Assembly: GCA_025996895.1 (NCBI GenBank)
Contig: BNTW01000014.1
Location: forward strand, 1-42,733
Origin: Bacteroidia bacterium
GTDB taxonomy: Bacteria > Bacteroidota > Bacteroidia > Bacteroidales > Azobacteroidaceae
Reading direction: 5' to 3'
DNA: 42,733 nt
Of this stretch, positions 26,893 to 36,085 are shown one piece after another (the first letter of the stretch is position 1; each line of letters starts with the position of its first letter). Made by a program: the position numbers and the translations under genes. The notes under the pieces were generated by a model that had not been told where the DNA came from, did not search any database, and saw nothing but the letters and a program-made list of their open reading frames with translations.

Positions 26893-26900
26893 TACTTTTG
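26893..26900 (+). promoter_or_regulatory. Possible -7 box for the MscS channel gene
   Basis: TACTTTTG matches TAnnTTTG and lies 17 nt before the start codon. The nearest upstream TTG gives a spacer of only 15 nt, so the match to the full promoter consensus is incomplete. Confidence 0.4.
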
Positions 26901-26917
26901 CATTCAAAACAAACAAT

Positions 26918-27772
26918 ATGCTTATGCTGACATCACTTAAAGACTTTCATTTCAATGCCTCTTCTTGGCCACAACTTCTTGACACGCTGCTGGTTGAAGT
27001 TTTCCGTTTCGGTTTGAAAATGGTGATTTGTATCGCCATCTACATGATAGGCCGTAAAATTATCAAGTACCTGCATAAGGCTATGGGTAAAATGATGGTC
27101 CGCAGGGAATTTGACCCGTCCATTGCTTCCTTTATCCGCAGTTTGGTCGATATTACCCTTACTGCCATGCTGTTGCTGGCGATTGTCAATATTTTAGGTA
27201 TCAACACGACGTCTTTTGTTGCTCTGTTTGCCTCTATCGGTGTTGCATTGGGTATGGCCTTGAGCGGGACGCTTCAAAATTTTGCCGGTGGCGTCATGAT
27301 TTTGCTCTTCCGGCCGTATAGAATAGGTGATTATATTCAGGCACAGAATCAGGAAGGTACGGTGAAGGAAATCCAAATTTTCAATACGATTATTGTTACG
27401 GCCGACAATCGCACCATTTATATTCCCAACGGCGGACTGAGCACCAACACAATTATCAATTTCAACAATCAGAAAAACCGGCGGATTGAATGGACGATCA
27501 GCACCGATTACGGAAGCGATTACGATAAGACCAAAAAAGTGATTGGAGAGATTATTACGGCCGATAACCGTATTCTTTCTGACCCGGCACCGTTTATCGC
27601 TCTTAAAACGCTGAATGAGAGTTCGGTAGATATTGTTATTCGCGCATGGACGTTGAAAGAAGATTATTGGGACGTTTATTTCACTATCAATGAACAGATT
27701 TACAAGAGTTTTTCGGCTCACAACATCGATATTCCGTTCCCGCAACTGACGGTACATTTGGCAAACAAGTGA
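26918..27772 (+). CDS. Small-conductance mechanosensitive channel (MscS family)
   Basis: 284 aa, the size of the basic MscS type. It opens under membrane tension to release solutes on osmotic downshock. Three membrane segments lie at about residues 22-42, 68-90 and 91-118; the pore-lining third helix shows the Gly/Ala pattern [21 protein letters not shown], followed by the beta domain signature [10 protein letters not shown] and [11 protein letters not shown]. The 3' end overlaps the 3' end of the convergent truA by 55 nt. ATG 26924 is an alternative start two codons in. Confidence 0.92.
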   Translation: MLMLTSLKDFHFNASSWPQLLDTLLVEVFRFGLKMVICIAIYMIGRKIIKYLHKAMGKMMVRREFDPSIASFIRSLVDITLTAMLLLAIVNILGINTTSFVALFASIGVALGMALSGTLQNFAGGVMILLFRPYRIGDYIQAQNQEGTVKEIQIFNTIIVTADNRTIYIPNGGLSTNTIINFNNQKNRRIEWTISTDYGSDYDKTKKVIGEIITADNRILSDPAPFIALKTLNESSVDIVIRAWTLKEDYWDVYFTINEQIYKSFSAHNIDIPFPQLTVHLANK

Positions 27773-28509
27773 GCCGGATATTCAATTTCGGTGAGGAACA
27801 AGGCGTTTCCGGGTGCCGAACTGCCGGCATTGGCACGATCTTGGCTCTTGATAATCGCCCGAAACCGCTCTAACGACATTTTTCCTTTACCGACTTCCAG
27901 CAACGTGCCGACAATTGCCCGCACCATGTTCCGCAAAAACCGGTTAGCTTGAATGGTAAATACCCATTCGTCGCCCTGTGGCTGCCATTCGGCACGCATA
28001 ATCCGGCAGTTGTTGGTTTTGGTTTCGGTGTGCAATTTGCTGAAACTGGTAAAATCTTCGTATTCTAACAGGATAGTAGCGGCTTCATTCATTAAATCGT
28101 AAGACATTGAGCGGGTGACACGATGAACAAGTTCGCGCCGAAACGGCTCTTTTTTGTTGGTTACAAAATATTGATACGTCCGCGACAAAGCAGAGAAACG
28201 CGCATGCGCCGAAGGTATCACCGGTACAATTTTATAAATGGAAATATCCGGCGGAAGTATCCGGTTTAATTTTTCGGCTAACAGATACGTGTTCAACTCT
28301 TCTCCAAACCAGTCGAAATGGGCAACCATGAGGCGCGCATGAACACCGGAATCGGTGCGCCCTGCCCCAATAACCGTTATCAGCGTTTGCAATAAGGTAC
28401 TCATGCCTTTTTCAAGCTGTTCCTGTACGGTGTCGCCGTTGGGCTGGATTTGCCAACCGCAATAATTTTTACCGTTGTAAGCTAAATAGATAAAATAACG
28501 TTGCATCAT
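27718..28509 (-). CDS. truA: tRNA pseudouridine synthase A
   Basis: 263 aa. TruA makes pseudouridine at tRNA positions 38-40. The catalytic Asp53 is in [38 protein letters not shown] and FLTEIEYP are family motifs. The last 18 or so codons run into the mscS gene on the other strand. A TACTTTTG box at 28511-28518 ends one base before the annotated ATG, so transcription may begin almost at the start codon or at the second Met (28506). Confidence 0.95.
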   Translation of the reverse strand: MMQRYFIYLAYNGKNYCGWQIQPNGDTVQEQLEKGMSTLLQTLITVIGAGRTDSGVHARLMVAHFDWFGEELNTYLLAEKLNRILPPDISIYKIVPVIPSAHARFSALSRTYQYFVTNKKEPFRRELVHRVTRSMSYDLMNEAATILLEYEDFTSFSKLHTETKTNNCRIMRAEWQPQGDEWVFTIQANRFLRNMVRAIVGTLLEVGKGKMSLERFRAIIKSQDRANAGSSAPGNALFLTEIEYPAHLFAKCTVSCGNGISML

Positions 28510-28510
28510 G

Positions 28511-28518
28511 CAAAAGTA
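28511..28518 (-). promoter_or_regulatory. Possible -7 box for truA
   Basis: TACTTTTG on the minus strand, with CTG instead of TTG 19 nt upstream. It lies so near the ATG that the mRNA would have almost no leader. The 77 nt between truA and the protease gene carry divergent promoters. Confidence 0.35.
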
Positions 28519-28528
28519 TCTTTTTTTG

Positions 28529-28560
28529 TTTGAATATCAGCGGATTTTTTTATATTTTTG
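28529..28560 (+). promoter_or_regulatory. Promoter of the M6 protease gene (Bacteroidota type)
   Basis: TTTG (28529-28532), 20-nt spacer, TATTTTTG (28553-28560). The predicted start near 28566 lies downstream of the alternative ATG at 28530, which supports translation from ATG 28587. Confidence 0.65.
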
Positions 28561-28586
28561 TCCAATCTTTGGTCAATGAAGGAATT

Positions 28587-30668
28587 ATGAATAAAAAAAT
28601 CATTTTTTTCTTGTTTTTTGCAGGGTGGGCAATGCAATTAAAAGCCGTTCCGGCAAATCCCAATCCGGTGGAAATCACCCAGCCGGACAGCTCAAAAATT
28701 ACCTATTTTGTGCGGGGTGACGAACATATCAGTTGGATAGAATCGCCGGACGGCTATACCTTGTTATATAATCAGGACAAATTTTTGGTTTATGCCGAAC
28801 AGGACAAGAAAGGGAATTTGATACCTTCAAAATATATTTATCACAATGTTCCTGTCCGCTCGGCCGATTTCAACCGCTTTTTATCCGAAACGCCTAAAGA
28901 ATTGAAATACAGTAAGGAACAAATTCAACTGTTGGATAAAATTCAATCGTTGGAAGTAAAAACAGCACGTACTACTCCGGTACTTGGGGATAAAAAAGCC
29001 CTTTGCGTGTTAATGAATTTTACGGATAAAAAAATTTCCCATACCAATGAAGAGTTTGAAGCCTTGATGAATCAAGCCGGTTATTACCAAGGCACAGCCA
29101 GAGGAAGCGTGAAAGATTTTTATCGTGAAAATTCGTATGGAAAAATGGATTTGACCGTTACCATCGTTGGTCCTTATCAAGCGGATAGTACTTGTGCCTA
29201 TTTCGCTTCGGAAACGAATTACCAAAAATTTGCTTTACAGGCAATCCAGGCGGCTGATGCGGACATTGATTTGACGGAATTTGCCAACGAAGACGGCGAA
29301 TTGGAAATCTTTCATGTCCTTTTTGCCGGCTATGGCGATGAGTCCGTAAAAAACGGTGCGCAAATCTGGTCGCACAAATGGGAATTGCGGTCGCCGGTAT
29401 ATTTAGACGGCGTGCGGGTGTATCACTATTCCTGCTCTTCGGAGTTGAGAGGGAGTAATGGTAACCGCATTACATCTATCGGCCCGATATGCCACGAGTT
29501 ATGTCATGTTTTCGGCGCGGACGATTATTACGATACCGACGGAAACAGTTCGGGCGGAAATTTTTCCGGGACAGGCAATTGGGATCTGATGGCCAACGGT
29601 AATTGGAACAACGACGGCGACCGGCCGGCGCATATCAACCTGTTTCAGAAAATATTGTTCGGTTGGGTAGAGCCGGTCGAATTGACGACCGGAACGACGA
29701 TTACCGGCATGCCCAATTCGGCCGAAAATCCGGTAGCTTACATCATTAAGCCTTCTACGAACAACGAGATGTATGTATTGGAAAACCGCCAGCGCGTAGG
29801 TTTCGACAGCAATGTTCCCGGCAACGGCTTGCTGATTTATCATATTCACAATTCTGCTTCGCAGGGTCGTATCAACAACACCGGACACCCACAGCAAGCG
29901 TATGTGGTTTCGGCGGCAACCACTTCGGAGGCTTATGCCATTCCAAACGCAAACAAAAATTCCTACGGATCAGTCAATTCCAGCCGGACGCCATTTTCCA
30001 ATGCTTCCGGAAGGGATGCCTTTACAAGCACTTCCATTCCGCGCATGTTTCGCTGGGTCGGCACTTCGGGCGAAGAGGTAACAGACAAGCCAATTACCGA
30101 AATCACGCAGGCCGGCGGATTGGTTTCGTTTAAATTTATGGGCGGCGAAATAATTAAAGATACCGTGATTACGAATTTGACGGTAGCTGAAACCAACGGA
30201 AAAATCCTGTTGGAATGGGAAATCAGGGAAGACAGCGACACCACATATATCTACACTCTTTACCGGAACGGCGAATTAATTCAGGACAGTATTGCCGAAG
30301 CTTTTTATACTGATTCTGTCAGTCAATCAGGCGTTTATGAATATTGTGTGAAAGCGTCGGAAAACGAAGATCCGGTGTGTGCTTCGGTTACGGTAGAACT
30401 CAATTCGATTTCAAAAATAAATGCTACAGACGCTGTTGTTCGTTTGTCGCCTAATCCGGTATCAAACCGCTTATTCGTTGAAAGTCAATCGCTTATCTTG
30501 CAAATTCAGGTAACGGATTTGAAGGGTCGTGTCGTTTATGTGCAACCGGCTAATGCTTTTTCCGCTGTTATTTCTACCTCTTCGTGGGATAAAGGTGTTT
30601 ATCTGGTGAAAATCGTCGGGCAAGACAACCTTTCCGTTCATAAAGTCATCAAAGCGTATGGGCAGTAA
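28587..30668 (+). CDS. Secreted M6-family metalloprotease with T9SS sorting domain
   Basis: 693 aa from ATG 28587; an upstream in-frame ATG at 28530 would put 19 residues before the signal peptide and lies upstream of the likely transcription start. A signal peptide (MNKKIIFFLFFAGWAMQLKA) is followed by an N-terminal domain and the M6 (immune inhibitor A-like) catalytic domain. The zinc motif is HELCHVFGADDYYD near residue 303, matching HExxHxxGxxDYY, with WDLMANGNWN downstream as the Met-turn region. The last ~75 residues form a T9SS type-A sorting domain (LSPNPVSNRLFVES, KGVYLVKIVG, HKVIKAYG). It is thus probable SprA cargo. The 3' end overlaps the next gene by 11 nt. Confidence 0.92.
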   Translation: MNKKIIFFLFFAGWAMQLKAVPANPNPVEITQPDSSKITYFVRGDEHISWIESPDGYTLLYNQDKFLVYAEQDKKGNLIPSKYIYHNVPVRSADFNRFLSETPKELKYSKEQIQLLDKIQSLEVKTARTTPVLGDKKALCVLMNFTDKKISHTNEEFEALMNQAGYYQGTARGSVKDFYRENSYGKMDLTVTIVGPYQADSTCAYFASETNYQKFALQAIQAADADIDLTEFANEDGELEIFHVLFAGYGDESVKNGAQIWSHKWELRSPVYLDGVRVYHYSCSSELRGSNGNRITSIGPICHELCHVFGADDYYDTDGNSSGGNFSGTGNWDLMANGNWNNDGDRPAHINLFQKILFGWVEPVELTTGTTITGMPNSAENPVAYIIKPSTNNEMYVLENRQRVGFDSNVPGNGLLIYHIHNSASQGRINNTGHPQQAYVVSAATTSEAYAIPNANKNSYGSVNSSRTPFSNASGRDAFTSTSIPRMFRWVGTSGEEVTDKPITEITQAGGLVSFKFMGGEIIKDTVITNLTVAETNGKILLEWEIREDSDTTYIYTLYRNGELIQDSIAEAFYTDSVSQSGVYEYCVKASENEDPVCASVTVELNSISKINATDAVVRLSPNPVSNRLFVESQSLILQIQVTDLKGRVVYVQPANAFSAVISTSSWDKGVYLVKIVGQDNLSVHKVIKAYGQ

Positions 30669-32349
30669 GAAAAAGAAACTTACAAGAGTGGGATTAGTGG
30701 TGATTATTGTTGCCGCTGCGGTCGCTCTTACCGGTTTTTTCCTGGCGAGGAATGCGGAAAATATTCTGAAAGAGCGCATTACCCAAAATGTATCCCAAAT
30801 GACGGATGGATTATATCACCTGACATTCCGAAAATTGGATTTGAATATTCTCACCGGCTTCCTGAATATAGACGACATCAATTTGCAACTGAACGAGGAA
30901 CGGTTGAACGAATTGTCTCAAAAAGACAGCATTCCGCGTTTGTATGGAACGGTTAAAATCAAAAATGTGCATTTTGAAGGTGTCGATTTTGTTTATAAAC
31001 GGAAGCGAAAAAAACGCGAATTGAATTTTCACCGGTTAGAGATTATCCGGCCGCAAATCGCGTTAATCCATCCGGTTTCTGTCCGAAAAGATACGGTCAA
31101 ACAGCTGCCGAACAATACATTTTATGAAATGATTGAGCCTTATTTAGACGTGTTTTCCATTTCCGAAATTAGGCTGGAAAATGGAGAATTAAATTTTTCT
31201 TCGGAAAATGAAACGGATACTACAACGTTGCAAATTCAAAATATAAATTTTCGGGCGGATAAATTTCGGATAGATTCGTTGGCGGATAAAAAATCGCCTT
31301 GTTTTTTGTATAGCGAGGATTACCGGCTGACGGTTGATTCTTCCAAGGTTCATTTCCCCAATCATTTATACACTATTCGGACGGGAAAAATCGAGTGGCA
31401 GCTAAAAGATTCGTTGTTTCGTGCGAAAAATATCGCTTATCAAACACTTGTTCCGAAGGCGCAATTTATCCGAAACCATGCCGATTGGTTTGATGTCGAA
31501 GTCGGTGCGGTGGAGTTGAAAAATCTGCATATTCAAAAAATAGAAACGGAAAAAAGCGTGCAAATCGACAGTATCTTTGTTTCGGACGTCTATTTTAACA
31601 ATTATAAAAACGGGAAAATTCCGGTGGTTCATCGGATTGTCCCCATGATTTACGAGCCTTTTCAGAAATTCCCCATTCCCTACGCTATCGATTATCTGAA
31701 AGCGTCGAATGTGAATGTTGCTTATGAAGAGTTGGCGAAAGACCGGACGCAGGCGGGATTTATTAATTTCACGCAGATGGAAGGCATCTTTGACAAAGGA
31801 TTGACGAACATTGTCCGGGAACACACCCAGACCAACCGCTTGTTGGCGAAGGCCAAGTTGATGAATGCGGGTCTAATTCGTGCCGAGTTGTATTTTCCGG
31901 TGGATAGCACCTACGATTATGCGGTAGTAAAAGGCTCATTGGGTACAATGAATATGCTGTCGCTCAACAAGATAATTACGCCGATGACTTCGGCAAGTAT
32001 TAACAGCGGGTTTATCCAGCGTATGGATTTTGACATTCGGGGTGGGAAAAAAAGTGCGAAAATCAATATGTGTTTGCGTTACAACGACTTAACGGTCGAT
32101 ATTGGCAGTTGGTCGCTATTTGCCAACGGATTGATCCGAAACAATAATCCCAAAAATCCGAACGATCCGCTGCAATGCGTGGAAGTTACACACATTCGCG
32201 ACCCCTATCATTCTTCATTCAATTATTTATGGAAAATCTGCTTCGACGGCTTGTCCGAAACGCTGGGCTACACGCAGGTGCGGAAGAAACGAGTGGAATG
32301 GATACAGAAAGAAATCAAAGAAATCAAGAAGTTGAAAAAGAAATTGTAA
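30658..32349 (+). CDS. AsmA-like single-pass membrane protein
   Basis: 563 aa. A lysine-rich N terminus and one membrane segment (about residues 11-30, VGLVVIIVAAAVALTGFFLA) are followed by a long periplasmic beta-rich region with repeated strand patterns (LDLNILTGFLNIDDINLQL, LEIIRPQIALIHPV, ISEIRLENGELNFSS, IQNINFRADKFRID). This resembles Bacteroidota AsmA/TamB-type proteins, thought to act in lipid or outer-membrane traffic, but I see no diagnostic motif. It overlaps the protease gene by 11 nt and so is probably co-transcribed with it. The C terminus is basic (EIKEIKKLKKKL). Confidence 0.65.
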   Translation: MGSKKKKLTRVGLVVIIVAAAVALTGFFLARNAENILKERITQNVSQMTDGLYHLTFRKLDLNILTGFLNIDDINLQLNEERLNELSQKDSIPRLYGTVKIKNVHFEGVDFVYKRKRKKRELNFHRLEIIRPQIALIHPVSVRKDTVKQLPNNTFYEMIEPYLDVFSISEIRLENGELNFSSENETDTTTLQIQNINFRADKFRIDSLADKKSPCFLYSEDYRLTVDSSKVHFPNHLYTIRTGKIEWQLKDSLFRAKNIAYQTLVPKAQFIRNHADWFDVEVGAVELKNLHIQKIETEKSVQIDSIFVSDVYFNNYKNGKIPVVHRIVPMIYEPFQKFPIPYAIDYLKASNVNVAYEELAKDRTQAGFINFTQMEGIFDKGLTNIVREHTQTNRLLAKAKLMNAGLIRAELYFPVDSTYDYAVVKGSLGTMNMLSLNKIITPMTSASINSGFIQRMDFDIRGGKKSAKINMCLRYNDLTVDIGSWSLFANGLIRNNNPKNPNDPLQCVEVTHIRDPYHSSFNYLWKICFDGLSETLGYTQVRKKRVEWIQKEIKEIKKLKKKL

Positions 32350-32398
32350 AATAATTCCGAAAATAATTGTAAATTTGTAGTTTGTAACGAATTTAAAT

Positions 32399-32854
32399 AT
32401 GGTAATAGCAGTTGATTTTGACGGAACAATCGTTGAACACGAATATCCCAAAATAGGGAGACCGCTTCCGTTTGCTTTTGAGGTGTTGCGGAAATTGCAA
32501 CAGGAAGAAAACCACACGTTGATTTTATGGACAATGCGCGAAGGCAAATTGTTGCAGGAAGCAATCGATTATTGTGAGAAAAACGGTGTGCGGTTTTTTG
32601 CACACAATAAAAATTATCCCGAAGAAAAATTGCAGGAAGGCGACCCGCGCAAATTGTCGGTCGATTTATTTATCGACGATCGCAACATTGGCGGATTGCC
32701 CGATTGGGGAATTATATATCAACTTATCAAATACAGACGCAGTTCTCCGCGCAATCTGGACATGATGGACAGCGACAAAGGCCGCGAAAAACGCAAGAAT
32801 TTATTTATCCGGCTGGGCGAAGCGTGGGAGAAAGCCAGAGGATACCGATATTAA
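32399..32854 (+). CDS. Small HAD-superfamily hydrolase
   Basis: 151 aa. The N-terminal motif VDFDGTI provides the nucleophile Asp6 and the acid Asp8 of HAD phosphatases; LWTMREG is motif II-like and LFIDDRNIGG the acidic motif IV. There is no cap domain of any size, so it is a minimal HAD fold of the kind seen in Bacteroides. Substrate unknown. It lies 12 nt before the aminotransferase gene and is probably in its operon. No exact promoter was found in the 49 nt upstream; TAAATTTG (32370-32377) is a possible -7 box without a spaced TTG. Confidence 0.8.
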   Translation: MVIAVDFDGTIVEHEYPKIGRPLPFAFEVLRKLQQEENHTLILWTMREGKLLQEAIDYCEKNGVRFFAHNKNYPEEKLQEGDPRKLSVDLFIDDRNIGGLPDWGIIYQLIKYRRSSPRNLDMMDSDKGREKRKNLFIRLGEAWEKARGYRY

Positions 32855-32866
32855 CAGCCTAAGAGA

Positions 32867-34183
32867 ATGCAAATACCTATTGATAATAAAATTATAGAAA
32901 AAGCCGCCGAGGAGTTGCATATCCGTGATTTTTCGCAGGCAACCATTCGCGAAGTGGTGGCGATTGCCGGAAAAATCGAGAAACAAACCGGTTTGGAATT
33001 TATCCACATGGAAATGGGCGTTCCCGGACTTCCGCCGGCCAAAATAGGCGTACAGGCGGAAATCGAAGCGTTGCAAAACGGTGTAGCCTCTATCTATCCG
33101 GTCATCGACGGTCTGCCTGAATTGAAGAAAGAGGCATCGCGATTTATTAAGGCATTTGTAGATTTGGACGTTTCGCCCGAAGGCTGTGTACCGGTGGTCG
33201 GATCGATGCAGGGAACTTTTACGTCGTTTTTGGTTGCCGGACAATGCGATGCCAAGCGCGACACGATTTTATTTATCGACCCCGGATTTCCGGTACAGAA
33301 ACAGCAAGCGGTGGTATTGGGATATAAATACGAATCGTTTGATGTGTATGATTTTCGAGGCGACAAACTAAAAGACAAATTAGAGTCTTATCTGTCGAAG
33401 GGAAATATCGCTTGTGTTATTTATTCCAATCCGAATAATCCGGCATGGTTTTGCTTGAAAGATAAGGAGCTACGAATTATCGGAGAATTGGCTACTAAAT
33501 ACGATGCTATCGTTTTGGAAGATTTGGCGTATTTTGCGATGGATTTCCGCCAGGATTTAGGTACGCCGTTTCAATCGCCTTTTCAGCCCAGCGTAGGAAA
33601 ATATACCGACAATTATCTCTTGTTGATTTCCGGCTCGAAAGCGTTCAGCTATGCGGGACAACGGATTGGCGTGGTTGCAATTTCCGATTCGCTTTATCAC
33701 CGCGTCTACGAAGGTTTGACACAACACTATGGCGGCGGGACGTTCGGAAGCGTGTTTATCCACCGCGCCCTATATGCAATTTCTTCAGGGACAAGCCATT
33801 CGGCGCAATATGCTTTGGCAGCGATGTTTAAGGCTGCATCAGACGGATGTTTCCCGTTTTTGGAAGACGTGAAAGAATACGGCCGGCGTGCCCGGAAGTT
33901 AAAAGAAATTTTTCTGAAATATGGATTTAAAATCGTCTATGACAACGATTTGGGCGAAACGCTTGCCGATGGTTTTTATTTCACCATCGGCTACCCCGGT
34001 ATGACGGGTGCGGAACTCATGTCGGCACTCATTCCCTACGGCATTTCAGCCATTGCGCTAAACACAACCGGAAGCAAACAAGAAGGATTGAGAGCCTGCA
34101 CATCGTTTATCAAAGACCACCAATACGAATTATTGGACAAAAGGCTGGCGGAATTCACGAGAAATCTTTATTTATTTCGTTAA
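32867..34183 (+). CDS. PLP-dependent aminotransferase, class I/II
   Basis: 438 aa, fold type I. The cofactor lysine is Lys258 in SGSKAFSYAGQRIG; YSNPNNPAW, VLEDLAYFAMDF and GLRACTSFI (with the substrate-carboxylate Arg) complete the aspartate-aminotransferase-like pattern. Substrate cannot be told from the sequence; it is not close to the well-known AspC or HisC signatures. The 3' end overlaps by 12 nt the 3' end of the convergent Arc-like gene. Confidence 0.88.
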   Translation: MQIPIDNKIIEKAAEELHIRDFSQATIREVVAIAGKIEKQTGLEFIHMEMGVPGLPPAKIGVQAEIEALQNGVASIYPVIDGLPELKKEASRFIKAFVDLDVSPEGCVPVVGSMQGTFTSFLVAGQCDAKRDTILFIDPGFPVQKQQAVVLGYKYESFDVYDFRGDKLKDKLESYLSKGNIACVIYSNPNNPAWFCLKDKELRIIGELATKYDAIVLEDLAYFAMDFRQDLGTPFQSPFQPSVGKYTDNYLLLISGSKAFSYAGQRIGVVAISDSLYHRVYEGLTQHYGGGTFGSVFIHRALYAISSGTSHSAQYALAAMFKAASDGCFPFLEDVKEYGRRARKLKEIFLKYGFKIVYDNDLGETLADGFYFTIGYPGMTGAELMSALIPYGISAIALNTTGSKQEGLRACTSFIKDHQYELLDKRLAEFTRNLYLFR

Positions 34184-34333
34184 ACGGCCGCTTTTTTTCA
34201 ACGCCTGATCCAACAGATACAGTATCTGTCCGTTGACGCTGCGAAATTCGTCGGCTGCCCACTTCTCAATCGCTTCCATCGTTGCAGTGTCGATACGGAG
34301 AACAAAACTCTTGTTTTTGCTTTCTTTGGCCAT
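34172..34333 (-). CDS. Arc-like ribbon-helix-helix DNA-binding protein
   Basis: 53 aa from ATG 34333; an extension to 34384 would overlap the preceding gene and adds nothing family-like. The sequence KSFVLRIDTATMEAIEKWAADEFRSVNGQILYLLDQALKK has the beta strand, helix and helix of Arc/MetJ-type repressors. It begins 10 nt after the SPFH gene stop and must share its transcript. It may regulate this unit, but no operator was identified. Confidence 0.85.
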   Translation of the reverse strand: MAKESKNKSFVLRIDTATMEAIEKWAADEFRSVNGQILYLLDQALKKSGRLTK

Positions 34334-34343
34334 GCACGTCCGG

Positions 34344-35288
34344 TTAATTATACAGCGTTCCCGTATTGAGTATCGGCTGTGCATTCTCTTCGCCGCACAG
34401 AACGACCAACAGATTGGAAACCATAGCCGCTTTTTTGTCGTCGTCCAACTCGATGATTTTCTCGTCCGAAAGTTTTTTCAAAGCGTGTTTCACCATACCG
34501 ACTGCGCCTTCTACAATTTTTTCGCGGGCGGAAATAATCGCGTCGGCTTGTTGGCGGCGCAACATAACAGCAGCAATTTCGGGCGCGTAAGCCAGATAAT
34601 TGACCCGCGCTTCCATTACTTCGATGCCGGCAATCGACAAGCGTTCGTTCAACTGATTTTCTAAAATCGTATTGATTTCTTCGCCGCCCGAACGCAACGT
34701 CAGTTCTTTGCCGTTGTCTGCATCGTCATAAGCATACATCCCTGCTACCAGGCGCAATGCGGCATCGCTTTGCACTTTGACGAAATTGGAAAAAATCTGC
34801 ATCTTGGCATTGACACTGTCGGTTTGTGCGCCGCTTTGCCCATTGTCAATTTCAAACGAGGCTTTGTAGGTATCTATCACCCGCCAAACCAATACTTGAC
34901 CGATCATAATCGGATTTCCCTGTTTGTCATTCACCTTGATCGGTTCGGCATCCAGGTTACGGGCACGCAACGTCAATTTTTGTTTTTCGTAAAACGGATT
35001 TGCCCAGAAATAACCGTTTTCTTTGATCGTACCGCTGTATTTACCGAAAAAGACCATCACCCGTGCTTCATTCGGGTCGATTTTCATAAATCCTGCCCAA
35101 AAAATAAGGTTGAGAATGAACAAAAAGACGCCCACTATCAAAAGCAATATCTTTAATGTTTCCAAAAAATCGGATCTACCGGCCCAAATAAACAGGCAGA
35201 TAACGGCTATAAGAAACAGTAGGTTGAACAGCAACATCGGAATACCCGGCAATTTCATTCCACTAAAATTTTCTTCTTTTGTTTTCAT
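34344..35288 (-). CDS. SPFH/Band 7 membrane protein
   Basis: 314 aa. Two hydrophobic segments (about residues 16-36 and 44-66) precede a SPFH (stomatin/prohibitin/flotillin) domain: IDPNEARVMVFFGKYSGTIKENGYFWANPF, VWRVIDTYKASFEI, SDAALRLVAGMYAYDD, LNERLSIAGIEVMEARVNYLAYAPEIAAVMLRRQQADAIISAREKIVEGAV. Such proteins form membrane-bound oligomeric cages or microdomains. It is the first gene of a two-gene unit with the Arc-like regulator, under an exact promoter match at 35338-35367. Confidence 0.92.
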   Translation of the reverse strand: MKTKEENFSGMKLPGIPMLLFNLLFLIAVICLFIWAGRSDFLETLKILLLIVGVFLFILNLIFWAGFMKIDPNEARVMVFFGKYSGTIKENGYFWANPFYEKQKLTLRARNLDAEPIKVNDKQGNPIMIGQVLVWRVIDTYKASFEIDNGQSGAQTDSVNAKMQIFSNFVKVQSDAALRLVAGMYAYDDADNGKELTLRSGGEEINTILENQLNERLSIAGIEVMEARVNYLAYAPEIAAVMLRRQQADAIISAREKIVEGAVGMVKHALKKLSDEKIIELDDDKKAAMVSNLLVVLCGEENAQPILNTGTLYN

Positions 35289-35337
35289 AAATTCAATCGT
35301 ATTAATTTAATTATAAAATGATATTATTTTAATATCA

Positions 35338-35367
35338 CAAAAGTACAAACAAATTTTTAAATAGCAA
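35338..35367 (-). promoter_or_regulatory. Promoter of the SPFH-Arc unit (Bacteroidota type)
   Basis: On the minus strand TTG (35367-35365), a 19-nt spacer, TACTTTTG (35345-35338), an exact match. The leader would be about 45 nt. Confidence 0.8.
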
Positions 35368-35382
35368 GAAAAAAATCAAAAA

Positions 35383-36084
35383 TTAGTGACAAGCTCTCAT
35401 AAAAAATTGATAGAGCGGGTATAGATAGTCAAATTCCTGACGCAGATAAGTAACCAAATCTTCCGAAATAATGATATGGCTGATGGCTAAATGTTTCGTC
35501 AGGTAAATATTTTCGTGCTGCAGCCAGGGCAAAAGGGATTCGTCAATTTTCTCTTCCGTTGGCACCGGATACTTGAGCGGTTTTCCGTTCAATTCAAATC
35601 CGCGCACATTCACCAATCCTTTCAGGATGCGTTTGAAATCATCCTGTTCGTTTATAATTTCCTGACGGATAAGCTCTTGCGTCTTTTGGCGTACCGTGTG
35701 AAGTCCCAAGCCGTAGTCCGCACCGTCTTTGTTGATGTGGATAAAAAATTCGGGATAAGACGACCAATCACGGGCATCACCGGAAACTGCTCGCCGGAAA
35801 TTCAATGATTGGCAAGTTTTATACGGCGGCTGCGTGGGGTTGCTGCGAGTGTCGCGCGTAATGCGAGAGATAATCCGCCGCAACAACATATTCATTTCAG
35901 GATCTTTGAAACGGAAATAATCCCGCATAGCCACCGCAAACTCCCGCGTAGGTTGCAACACCACCGTTTCATAAACGGCTTTATGCGCTTCAAACCACAT
36001 GCGGTTGTTGTTCGCTTCCAATTCTTCAAAAAATCGGAAAGTTGCCAACCGAAAACCCTCAAACGGATCAAGCGGTCCGTCCAT
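35383..36084 (-). CDS. DUF2461 family protein
   Basis: 233 aa. The N-terminal pattern TFRFFEELEANNNRMWFEAHKAVYE matches the DUF2461 (TIGR02453) start, and the central RDTRSNPTQPPYKT and YPEFFIHINKDG.DYGLGLH also fit. No catalytic motif is known to me for this family. Its ATG lies 1 nt after the stop of the phosphohexomutase gene, so it is translationally coupled. No terminator is visible after it. Confidence 0.85.
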   Translation of the reverse strand: MDGPLDPFEGFRLATFRFFEELEANNNRMWFEAHKAVYETVVLQPTREFAVAMRDYFRFKDPEMNMLLRRIISRITRDTRSNPTQPPYKTCQSLNFRRAVSGDARDWSSYPEFFIHINKDGADYGLGLHTVRQKTQELIRQEIINEQDDFKRILKGLVNVRGFELNGKPLKYPVPTEEKIDESLLPWLQHENIYLTKHLAISHIIISEDLVTYLRQEFDYLYPLYQFFMRACH

Positions 36085-36085
36085 C

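Noticed and set aside
27830..27845. Sigma-54-like site TGGCACG-atct-TGGCT
   Set aside because: The -12 element is TGGC rather than TTGC and it lies inside the truA coding sequence, pointing at no gene start.
28530..28586. 19-codon N-terminal extension of the M6 protease
   Set aside because: The upstream ATG falls within the predicted promoter, and the signal peptide starts properly at 28587.
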